Below, one piece after another: positions 23,601-33,530 of a DNA stretch of 64,000 bases (position 1 is its first letter; each line of letters begins with the position of its first letter). Origin of the DNA: Vitis vinifera (taxonomy: Eukaryota; Streptophyta; Magnoliopsida; Vitales; Vitaceae). Both the position numbers and the translations under genes were made by a program. The notes under the pieces are model-generated. The model had not been told where the DNA came from, did no database searches, and saw only the letters and a list, made by a program, of their open reading frames with translations. The stretch spans positions 21,269,501 to 21,333,500 of the forward strand of contig NC_081808.1 in the NCBI RefSeq assembly GCF_030704535.1, read 5' to 3'.

Positions 23601-24675
23601 GCCCCAGTGCCAAGGAGATACATGGTATGATCAACGTTGCATCTTCTTGACAAGTCAGCATACAATGCAAGCACACTGTGAGCTCATTGTCCATGATAGA
23701 AACTTATGATTTAATTGATACTAAAATGTGTGGTCAAAGAGACTTAAATTGATAAAGAAAAATGAAAATTATACATAAATAATAAGCTAAAATTGAGAGG
23801 CATACGTTCCAGTGGCGACATCATACAGGCGAATGGATTCATCGTCACTAGCAGTCACTAGATAACTTGATGTCCTATGAAAATCCATTGAACTGATCCT
23901 ACCACTCTGCAAATGGCAATGAGAGAGTAAAAGAGGCATTTAAAAGTACACTTAAAGCTATATTTGGTTCCAAGGAAGTACTAAGGAATGAAAAAAGAAA
24001 TGTCAAAAGAAAAATTTTCGTCTCATGTTCAGTTTTGTCAAGAAAAATATGAGGAAAAAAAAAAATCAAATATTACTGAAATTAATTAGAAACTGATCCA
24101 TTTCCAATTAAAACCAAATTATTTTCTTTGCTTTGCTTTTTCGTTTCTTTTATATTTTCTTCCCATCCCATTCTCCCCCAAATTTTCCCAGAAACAAAAT
24201 ATAGCCTTAGTAAAGCGTGCTCTGTAGCATAATCTCCCCAAGCAACCGATTACACAGTCAATACGAGCCCTAAAGCAAAATACAAATCCTCAAAGAAACA
24301 ATTACTTGTGATTTCCCCCACAAGAATGTATTACAAAAGCCCTAAAATATTCGGTGGCTGAGGGAATGGAAGGCGTTTCCAATTCTGAGCAGCCAAACAT
24401 GGAATAAAAACCCAAATACGAGAGAAAGAGAGAACAAAGAACAAATTAGAGTAGTAAAATTACATAATCACGAAAAGCCATGCCAACTTCCATGCTCTGA
24501 AAGATTTCTTCAGTGAGCTCTAGAGCAACCTTGTCTTCTCTTTCTGATTGGCCCTGCCCTCCTGTAAATTATACACCGAAATGTAAATAATTTCAAAAAT
24601 TTTAAAAATTTGTAGAACAAATCTGCGGGTGCAGATTGGAGTAAAGAAATGGTAATCCATCCACATACCAGCCAT
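20629..24675 (-). CDS. S2LB: Swd2-like WD40 subunit of the COMPASS H3K4 methyltransferase (11 coding exons)
   Basis: Coding exons, in gene order: 24669-24675, 24464-24561, 23806-23906, 23156-23256, 23011-23077, 22807-22906, 22606-22719, 22328-22465, 22102-22186, 21339-21388, 20629-20772; all join in frame to 334 residues. The protein starts MAGGQGQSEREDKVALELTE. Seven WD40 blades are readable, including RISSMDFHRTSSYLVTASDD, GHHDRVVSLSLCSRKECFIS, FAIAFGGYVRLFDARKYDK and YAWSVRSGK. It ends SKLGAYAGRK. This is the pattern of yeast Swd2/human WDR82; plants have S2La and S2Lb, of which S2Lb carries most H3K4me3 deposition in Arabidopsis. The paralogue choice is tentative. The start codon sits in a 7-base coding exon; an upstream in-frame extension lacks an ATG. 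Confidence 0.93.
21612..21641. repeat. (GAA)n microsatellite
   Basis: About ten GAA units in intron 9 of the Swd2-like gene. Confidence 0.9.
22517..22604. repeat. 44-bp tandem duplication at a 5' splice site
   Basis: Two adjacent 44-bp copies (22517-22560 and 22561-22604) differ at one position (ccct/cctt). On the coding (minus) strand the repeat begins just after the donor of exon 7 (exon end 22606), so the first copy carries most of the donor-flanking sequence. Confidence 0.9.
23955..24208. mobile_element. MITE-like element with imperfect terminal inverted repeats
   Basis: The left end 'taaagctatatttggttcc' matches the reverse complement of the right end 'gaaacaaaatatagcctta' with a few mismatches; the interior is AT-rich and noncoding. 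It lies in intron 2 of the Swd2-like gene. The superfamily is not determined and no clear target duplication was seen. Confidence 0.55.
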
Positions 24676-27600
24676 TTGATTTGTCGTTGTGAAGCCTTCG
24701 AATTCTACAGCTTTGCATAAAGGCGGCAAAGCCCTGCTAACTTCCGAATTGTACTAACGTCTTCCATTCCATCTATTCCTTTTTCCCAAACCCCAGGGTT
24801 TAAGTATATTTTAGATTATCTTAGGCCATGTTCGGTTCCAAAAAAAAATTTTGAGAGAAAATGTATGGGAAGGAAAATGAACGAAGAAAAAACTTAAAGA
24901 AAAATAAAAAAATAAATTTAAAATTAATAAATTATTTTTATTTATTATTTTAATTTTATTTTACTTATTCGAACACCCTTTATCATGACTTCTGCTCGTT
25001 GCATACCTTGATCCACTACTGTACGAATAGCATTTCCTGTTGCGGTTTGCGCAGCAAATGGCATCCCTCTTCTTGTACCCCTGAATCCACAAGTATAGGC
25101 CGAGGACATATAAAGATTAAATAAATTTAAAATATATAAAAAAAATTAATTAATCATAATTATATTTTAACTTTTCTAATATTTTTCATAATACAAAAAT
25201 TTATTTTTTTAATATTTTCGGTAACCAGTTTGTTTTTTTACTTAATTTTAAATAGAACTTTAATATTTAATAGTATTAAGTATTCAGTTGTTTGTTTTTA
25301 TAGTATTTTATTTTTATTAAATATGAAAAAATAAATAAAACTAATATGTTATTTTTTTCATATAAAAAAATTAAATATTTTATTTTATTTTATTCGGTAA
25401 AAAGTTTATAATAAGTCATAAAAAGTAGAAAAATAAACAATTTAAAGATTAAAAACAAATTACTTTAAACAAAAAGTTAAAAAAACAAAAAACAAATACC
25501 CTCCCGTGTATTTTTTATATATTTTCCTATTTTTAAAAATAAAATTCTTTTATAAACTATAGAAATTTGTATAAAAAATATGTATTTTAAAATATTTTTT
25601 AAATTAAAAAATTTATTTTCTCAAGGTTTTAAAAGTTTGAAAAGAGTTTTTAATTAAGAATATAAGATAAAATTTTTAGTTATGATCTTGAATTTATTTG
25701 TACTCCATTAACTGATGTAATCTAATAGTTTAATATATCTATACATATTGGCATTTTATGATTTTAAATTAAATAAAATGGTAAAAGAAGTTTACCAATT
25801 TTTTTTTTTCTATTTAATTATTGTATTATAATCAAACAAAATTTAATAATTAGAGTTTTAAGAGTGAAACTTTAAAAATTTTAAAAGGTTAAAAATATAA
25901 AATCATTAGTGAAATAAAACATAGATTAGCTTTTAAAACTTAAACTTTGTTATATTGATTTATTGGAGTGTATTTATGAAAAAAAAAACAGTTAATGTCT
26001 GTAGTCCCTAAAATTTGTTGAAAGTCCATTTTTACATTATTATTATTATTATTTTTATATTATTTTTATTTACCTATTTATCTATTTATTTATTTTTAGT
26101 TTTTATTTTTAATTTTTAATTTTCTTTCTTTTTTTGTTTGTCTCGAGTAATTGAAAATATTTTTCCAACAACTTTCTATCAACATAAGTGATATTTTCTT
26201 AAATAAAAATTACATCTCATATATGAGGGTTGGATGCATGGTATTTAGACACAATAATATTCACGTATTTCACATTATTTATTTATTATTGTAGATGTCG
26301 AGTACATCATGGGTGGTATTAGAAGTACATAGCTTCTTAAGTATACAACTAAGGTGGTGTTTGTTTTTGTTGTATCGATTTCTTAGAGTGTATTTTTTAC
26401 ATTATTATTATTATTATTTTACTTTTGTTTACCTATTTATTATTTTTTTTTTTCCCATTTTTTTCCGTTTGTCTCGAGTACTTGAAAATATTTTTTCCAA
26501 CAACTTTCTATTGACATAAGTGATATTTTCTTAAATAAAAATTATCTCATTTATGAGGATCGGATGTATGGTATTTAGACACAATAATATTCACGTATTT
26601 CACATTATTTATTTATTATTGTAGACGTTGAGTACATCATGGGTGGTATTAGAAGTACATAGCTTCTTAAGTATACAACGAAGAGTCCTTACATGCACAA
26701 CTTAAGTTATGCATTATTTTAAGATGTGTCAACTTAGTGTTTTAAGGGGTGCTCTGTTTTTGCCTATAGTACTTGTAAGTTGTAAGGTGTGCAACTTCAA
26801 TCCATAAATATTTCAATTCTTAATAAATTTTTTTAAAAAATATTAAATATTAAATACACTTTTCATAAAAAGTCACATTTTATTTTTTTATTTTTTATAA
26901 AGTTAAAATTTTAGTCAAACAAAATGTTAAAATTACTGTCAAATTTTTATTTTATATAAATAAAATTTTTTAATATTTTAACTAAGTAAAAGGTTATAAC
27001 TATAGTCAAATTAAAAACACTAGCAAAAAGTTAAAACCTTTATCATTTATTTTGATTTTCACATGAAATTTTAAAAAAGTTTAAATAATATAAATAATGA
27101 AATAAATATGATAAATATATTTTTATTTAATCTAAATATGGTGAAATTTATTAATTAAATAAATAAATATTGTATTTAGCATGAATATTGAAAGCCTTAT
27201 GTCTTAAACTTCTAAATTTATTTATTATATATTATTATTTTGTATTTAAAGTGTCTATAAATAATTGAAATAAATACATATGAAAATGTGAAAAGGTAAA
27301 AAAAAAATGAAATTAAAAAGGTTTCAAGAGAGAACATATAGCCAACATATTAAAAAATAGGGATAATTGTGTTTTGGACCTAGTGGACTCAAAAATTAAG
27401 CTTTGATTAATATAAGTTCACTATTTAAGCTCAAGACCTAGAGCAAGTGTGGAAATTGAGAAAAAGGATATGACGTTTTTATCTTTCAAAAAATGATCTT
27501 TATTAACTATGAAAAAAAAGTAGAAAAACATTAATTTAAATTTATTTTATTTGCAAACCTCAATAAAATTTAATATAATTTAGTGATTTAAAAAAAATAC

Positions 27601-30213
27601 ACCATTTTCCAAAAAAATAAAAATGAATTATTATTATTTAAAAATCAAATGTCTTGAAAAATATATATTTTTAAAATTATGTATATAAAAAATAACTGAA
27701 AATATGTCAAATTAATTTTTTTTAAGTGATATATTTTTACAATATATATATTTTTTAAATTAGTTTTCTTAAAATAATAAATTTTTAGAATAATTATTAA
27801 AAAAAATTAAGATAAAAAAATTTCTCAAATATTATGATAGAAAATAGTTTTAAAGGGTATATTGATCTTTTTATATTTCATATTATTTTCATTAATTATG
27901 TAACTTTTATGAGTCAAATCTTGATTTTTCGATCCAATTAAACCAAAAGATAATTGTTCCTAAAAAATAAGGTGAAACTTGACTCGGAGGTAACACGGAG
28001 GAGGCAAAAAAAATTGATAAGTCGGTTTTGATCCACTTAACTTGTCATGTCAAATTCAAAAGAAAAAAAAAATTGAGATAATCGATCGAGAATAGAAAAA
28101 AGTTGAATAGTTTTGAAATTATGGTAATATTACCATTGAAGTACATGTGACAGAGATTATTTTTCTGAACTTGTACGTATTCCAAGACCTGAAAGTTTAA
28201 CTTCTCAAAAATTATATATACTTGTTTATGTAATATAAATAAAAGATTATCGTTTCATTTTTTTTATAATTTTAATTTTTCACTTTTTATTTTCAAACGT
28301 GAGTTAATCACATGAAGAGAAAATAATTAAAAAAAAAAGATAAAAATAACATTTTATCCTTTATTATAGCTAAAATTCATTTATAAACCTTAAGATATTA
28401 TTTGTTTTAATTCTTTACAAAAGGTTGATCTTAACTTTAAAATATGTCTTAACTTTCTTTCATTTCCCACTTGATTTTTAATTTTTAATTTTTATTTCAC
28501 AACCCATCACCTAGCACATTTTATTTTATTTCAAATGGTTATACACTTTTCATTATCATTTTATTTATTTATTTACTTATTTTGAATTTTTTTAGTTGTT
28601 TAGGTCTACCTATGATCAATATTCAGATTTTCCCTATTTTTATCAATAATTTAATCTATATTCATAATTTTTCAAAGTTTTTGATCTAAAAGTTAAATAT
28701 ATAAACCCTAATTTAGGTTGAGATCTTTAAAATATTCAAAATTAATTAAAAAATGTAAATTAATAATTCAAATATTAAAATTTTTACCCATAAAATTGAT
28801 TTTCAGATCCTAAACATCATAAACATTCAAATTTTTAATCATAATGGTGCCCTACATTCTGTATCTCCCTCCCATCTCTATGTAAACAGGTTTTATGAAT
28901 AAAGAAAATAAAAAATATATAATTTATACGTAAAACTTTTAAAAGCAAAAAATAACTTTTATACCCTTATCAAATTAATTCTATTTATTTATTTATTTTC
29001 AAAATTATGATTTTACGTTTAGGTAGTTGCAATATATATGTATATATTTCTTTTTTTGTAAAGAGCAAAGTGATTAAAAAAAATTCAAATAAATCTAAAA
29101 GAGATTGTAATTTATTTATTTATTAATAACAATAAAAAAAATTTTAGAATATTATTTTTATTAAAAAAATGAACAACTCGATATTATTCTGTTGAGGTAC
29201 TTATGGACATTTAAGAAAAAAGATGGTTAATTTATATGACCATTTCAAATTAGTTGAAATATGATATGGGCATTTGTGGAAAAAAGCGTTGGTTTGAGGG
29301 GCAATTCTGAAATTGTAGGAAGGTAATGGTTGGAGTCCATTTTCAATGATTATTTGATCTCATTGTGTACTTGTCATGAAAAGCAAATTTTGGGGTGCTA
29401 ATTTTTTTTTTTTTTGGAAATAACGTATACTTGCGTGATTCTCCCAAATATAAATCCAAATAGAATCTGATCTCTGGTCGATTTTTAACCCAAAGGCTGA
29501 CTGGCTCAGTACAGCCTGAATTGGATCCGACCAACGCATGTCGCACTCCTACAGTCCTACCTCAAGGCGACAAACTCATCCTGACACGACAGATTGACAC
29601 CCTAAGAACGAAACCGAATTTTAATGCGAGGGTGCCACTATCCCAAAAACACCGGGCCCTAGGCGCAGTCCAATCAAACATTGAGTTGGGCCGGTCCACT
29701 TCAAATTGAATCGGAAATCATGGGATGGGCGAAGCAGCTGGGCCTGTCACGTTTGCATGAGTGTTGGCCGACAAAGTATGGTTCACAGCAAATCGACGGT
29801 TTCATCTACCGTTCCAAACGTGGGTCCCTTTCTCCCAAATTTTAATACAACTTCATGTGCGTTGATCCATTGCATCAATCCTATTAGAATACATCAACCA
29901 CAGTCCACCTGTGTCGCACTGGAATACGCATAAGTTCTAACACTTTCATCCAAACAAGCCTTTACTTGGATTTTTCATTTTCAGAGACTTAATTAGAAAC
30001 ACTTTTGACAACAATAACCAACAAAAGAAAAAAGAAAAAAAAAAAAGAAAGAAAAATCCTCTACTTAATTTCCTTCCCCCTGTAAATTTCATACACATCA
30101 ATTTACAATCTATCATCTCACACCAGGCGAATTAATGGGCATAACCATCCTTGGAAACAAAAGGTCAGACAAATTTGATAAACTGCGAGCCACGGTCGAA
30201 ATACCACCTATGA
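24676..30213. other. Very AT-rich spacer of 5.5 kb
   Basis: From about 24830 to 29200 the sequence is dominated by A/T runs and contains no credible gene. A 'ccatgttcggttccaaaa' string at 24826 resembles the MITE end seen at 23955. About 29440-29930 has more even base composition and TGGGCC/GGGCCC-like strings, yet its open frames (29521-29709, 29706-29933) match nothing I know. The Swd2-like promoter should be at the left end and the 3' UTR of the small minus-strand gene at the right end. Confidence 0.55.
25945..26683. repeat. Tandem duplication of a 0.3-0.4 kb unit
   Basis: The block 26141-26353, starting TCTCGAGTAATTGAAAATAT, recurs at 26472-26683 with few differences, including the shared string CATGGGTGGTATTAGAAGTA. 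The similarity extends leftwards: 'gatttattggagtgtat' near 25957 matches 'gatttcttagagtgtat' near 26375, followed in both by ATT repeats and 'acctatttat'. Confidence 0.85.
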
Positions 30214-30585
30214 TCACATGACCGGCACGGGCATGGCCGTATCCATGGAACTGCTAGCAGTGGAGTCACGGTTATCCCCCGGCGACGCAGATTTCTTTAT
30301 GAACTCTATGCAGTCGGCAACGGCTTCGCTGTGGTGGGGTTCATTTGGGTAGTAAGACCGCGGCACGTCGCGGGATCCACTATGGCTTGTGGCCTTAGAC
30401 AGAGCAGTCAACATGATCAACCGAAACACCGCTTCCCGGAAACGTTCCAGAAGCGACATCGCTGGCGACAACCGGTTGTTGGTGGTGCTGCTGCTGCTTT
30501 TGCAGGAGGTGTTGCTCCTCATGAGCCTGGGGATGCATAAGTGGCTCTTCATCATGTTCCTCCTTCTTCCTTTGGATTTCTCCAT
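30214..30585 (-). CDS. Small conserved plant protein of unknown function
   Basis: Single-exon frame of 123 residues, starting MEKSKGRRRNMMKSHLCIPR. The core SLLERFREAVFRLIMLTALS, followed by KATSH, and the string RSYYPNEPHHSEAVADCIEF followed by IKKSA look conserved. I recall this pairing from a family of short plant proteins sometimes mis-labelled 'josephin-like', but give it no function. It is basic at the N-terminus and Ser/Asp-rich near the C-terminus, with no signal peptide or membrane helix. A TATA box (TATAAGAG on the minus strand, at about 30653-30660) lies some 70 bp upstream of the ATG, supporting it as a real gene with a short leader. Confidence 0.75.
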   Translation of the reverse strand: MEKSKGRRRNMMKSHLCIPRLMRSNTSCKSSSSTTNNRLSPAMSLLERFREAVFRLIMLTALSKATSHSGSRDVPRSYYPNEPHHSEAVADCIEFIKKSASPGDNRDSTASSSMDTAMPVPVM

Positions 30586-30649
30586 CTTGGCGGTGGGCGT
30601 TGGTCTTTGTTAATAGGCTGTAGGAAGGTGAATGAGAATCCACGAGACA

Positions 30650-30661
30650 GCTCTTATATTA
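30650..30661 (-). promoter_or_regulatory. TATA box of the small conserved gene
   Basis: Reads ATATAAGAGC on the minus strand, about 65-75 bp from the start codon at 30585. Confidence 0.55.
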
Positions 30662-31924
30662 TTACTCTATATGCATTGGTTGGGCTGAGGCTGCGAGCTT
30701 CAAATATAATCTGGCTGACTGGCTCGAAAGCCTATATGTAACGCATGTGGCTTGTGGCCGAGCCTCTAGAACTTTCGTCTTTTCTGCCTAGGAGGTTTTA
30801 TCCAGTAACAGCCTGCCACATAACAGGAGCAGACTTGTAATTTGCCTTTTCATTCTTTTAAAATTTCTAATGGCCGCTCTCCCTGATGGTTTAATCATGA
30901 TGATCAAATGGGTCTTCTGACATCTGTATTAGGATGTTTGGTGTGGGACCCTGAACTCACAAAGAAACCGCAAGCTGTCAGAAACTTCTACTGGAAACTC
31001 GGGAAAATCGGTGGTTAGTCAACACTCATCAGAAAATCATCTTTTTGATAATTTAATTAGGTATGGTAAAAATTAGAGGCTAGATTAAGATATAAATTAC
31101 CAAAATATATAGATGATATTTTTTATTGGTCACGCTATCCTATCTTGGGGGTGAATGTCATTGGAAACTGACATGAATTTTAAAATTGAATTTTTTTAGA
31201 CTACGGTTTAAATATGTCTTACAAGGAGAGATTCGGTTCTAAACGCAATCTGACAAACAAATTATTTTGTAGTCATATAAATATTAAAATATATGCGGCT
31301 GATGAGCCAAGGCTTGAAGGATGGAAGGGAGTTAGCGAAATTTGTCCTGAGGCGGCAGAGTTCACATGGGAACATGTGCATATATATTTAATTTGGGGTA
31401 GTTAATGAGCTTACACTCATGCATTCACTGCCACATCTTTATTCAATTCAACCGACTTACCGACCATCGAATTCCTCTTGTTGGTGTTGGAATACGACAT
31501 TTCATTTAATGTTTAATGTTCTCCCACAGTCCCATCACGTAGCCATTTACACTCGCAGAGTTCTGGCCTCTGTGCTGGGTACATGAGCAAATGGAGTGCC
31601 AGAGATGGAGGCTGCATTTAAACCATGGTACGCGATGGTGAATCCCCACCATGCTTCCCATGGGATTTGCTGTCGGTCTGTTCTTCTTCTTTCGTTGAAT
31701 CGATTCAATTCCTTGTTCAATTTGATTTGACTCTTCGCAGTTAATTTTTTTATTTTTTATGATTGAAATGACAAAACATCTTCCTTAAACAGGAATGAAA
31801 ATTCCAAACACAATTCATCCACTTTATTGGGTCACTCCCTCCTCAGGCATTGCCTTGATTTTTCTTCCCATGCAGCCCATAAGGAAATGTCGTGAACTAA
31901 ATCTGATAGGGGTCGGGCTAAAGC
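30662..31924. other. Intergenic region
   Basis: Holds the upstream region of the small gene and the 3' flank of the WEB-family gene. The short frame 31214-31405 (+) shows no domain. No element with defined ends is seen. Confidence 0.45.
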
Positions 31925-33006
31925 CTAAGGGTCTTGGCTTCTCTTTTTTCTTGAGAAGATCCATCCCATTAAGGGCATCAAGGGCTTCTTTTTCGCTTTC
32001 TTCTGAAGCGGAGGTTTCTCTTGTACTTCACTACTACTGTCATGGTTGGTAATGATTCGAGTGACGGAAGGGGGACTTGCAAATGTGACGTATCTCTTCT
32101 TTTGGAACTCCTCTGCGTCTTCAGTTTGTGTGTTTATTTCAATCTTGGTGGCATTTTCAATGAATTTAAGGTCTTCCAACTCGGGATCAACCAGCTGTTT
32201 ATCAAAGTTTCTCGACTTCAACTTGATTAGCTCTCTTTTTGTTTCTTCCAGCTCTTCTCTCAGAGATCTGAGACAATTCACCATCAAGTCACCTTCTTCT
32301 CTGGCCTTCTGAAGGCTTTGCTTTGTTTCTTCGAGTTCAGCTGTCACTGCTCCATATCTGGATTGAACTTGTGCATTTTCACCTGCCCTGTCTCTCATCT
32401 ATCAATTCAACCAAGATGCATTAAAAATATCCCCATTCACACCATCTCTCACAAGTAAAAAACTGAAGATTTTCTAATTGAAAAGTTCATTTTGACAACA
32501 CAGATGCAATTTTGATGGAAAATGCTAAATGGCCCAAATGGCTTTCTTCCTCTGCTTCTTCAAATAAACCATAAAGAAACATTTTCTTTCTACATAGATA
32601 TTGTCCTAGACTCATTAATTTCCCAGATGGATATGAATATCATACACAGTGACTATTTCCTAATATACGAAAGAAGCTTATCTTATTCTATATGAAATTA
32701 TAATAAAGTAATTACCCAATTAAAAATAATGTAAGATTTGATATCCAACTGGGTTAACCCTGTTTTAGAGCATGGGTTTAAGTAGCTGGCTTCATTTCAA
32801 ACTAGAACCAGGGGTTTCAACTTTCAGTGAGATTGATAGAGAGTGCATGAGTGATGAGAGTGGACCTCTTTGAGCTTGTTGGCATATAGCTCTCCAGCAA
32901 GAACTCTTTCTCCAAACAGCATAACTGCTTCTTTAACCGACCGGAAGGGTGCCCTGGTGTCAATCTCAGCCCGTCCCATCACTACAACTCCCTCTGCTCT
33001 TTCCAT
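31925..33006 (-). CDS. Short WEB-family coiled-coil protein (2 exons)
   Basis: Exons 32866-33006 and 31925-32398 join in phase to 204 residues. The N-terminal block [20 protein letters not shown] then [18 protein letters not shown] (residues 10-47) is the signature of the WEB1/PMI2-related (DUF827) family. A coiled coil follows (about residues 48-110; heptad-rich [20 protein letters not shown]). The C-terminus is basic, ending [13 protein letters not shown]. The length matches the short WEB proteins (such as At2g17940/At3g51220, from memory) rather than the ~800-residue WEB1. WEB1 and PMI2 control chloroplast photorelocation through actin; the role of the short members is less clear. The donor GTCCAC is a weak match to consensus. 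Divergent from AP2 sigma, with 524 bp between start codons. Confidence 0.85.
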
Positions 33007-33530
33007 GCTTCCCAGTGAATGGCTCAAACACAGAGATGTGGATGAATGAAGATGGCGACAAGGATTTCTCTTTATATGTACAGTGGAGGAAGTGGGAGAA
33101 GAAAGGTCGTTAGTAATGGCGGGGGGTGATTTTGGTTAGTTAAAGAAACTTAATGCAATCATGGGGCCACTTTCTTCGCGTCCAATTCACTGGTATTTTG
33201 TTAATTGACTGTGACGCCGGTGGTTGAACCATCTTCATTCGTTAGATCCAATGTCACCATCCGACTCCGGTCGGACTCATGGGCCGGGTCGAAACCAAGC
33301 CCATCCCAATGCTGGCCCATCATTGTGAATCTCAAAAGAAAAAAGAAAAGGAAAGAAGTCAAGAACAGTCGGTCAAAACCCCAATCTTCATTCAAATCAA
33401 CGGTCAGACCTGACAATAACCGTCACAATAAGCTTTCGTTCTTGGCTTCCTGGGAAAAAAAAGGAGAGAAATAACAGAGCAAAGCTTGAAAAAAAAAAAA
33501 AAAAAAACCCCATTTTAATTTTACTCAATA
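33007..33530. promoter_or_regulatory. Bidirectional promoter region (WEB gene / AP2 sigma)
   Basis: Both start codons face away from this 524-bp gap. It carries a cluster of site II-like motifs: ATGGGCC near 33279, AGCCCAT near 33299 and GGCCCAT near 33314, the binding pattern of TCP factors in housekeeping gene promoters. A run of about 18 A lies at 33490-33507 in the AP2 sigma leader. Confidence 0.55.

Noticed and set aside
23432-23674. 80-residue frame in Swd2-like intron 3
   Set aside because: Lies wholly inside an intron whose flanking exons splice in phase; no domain.
29521-29933. Two overlapping frames in the balanced-composition island
   Set aside because: No homology recognised, no splice partners, no good start context.
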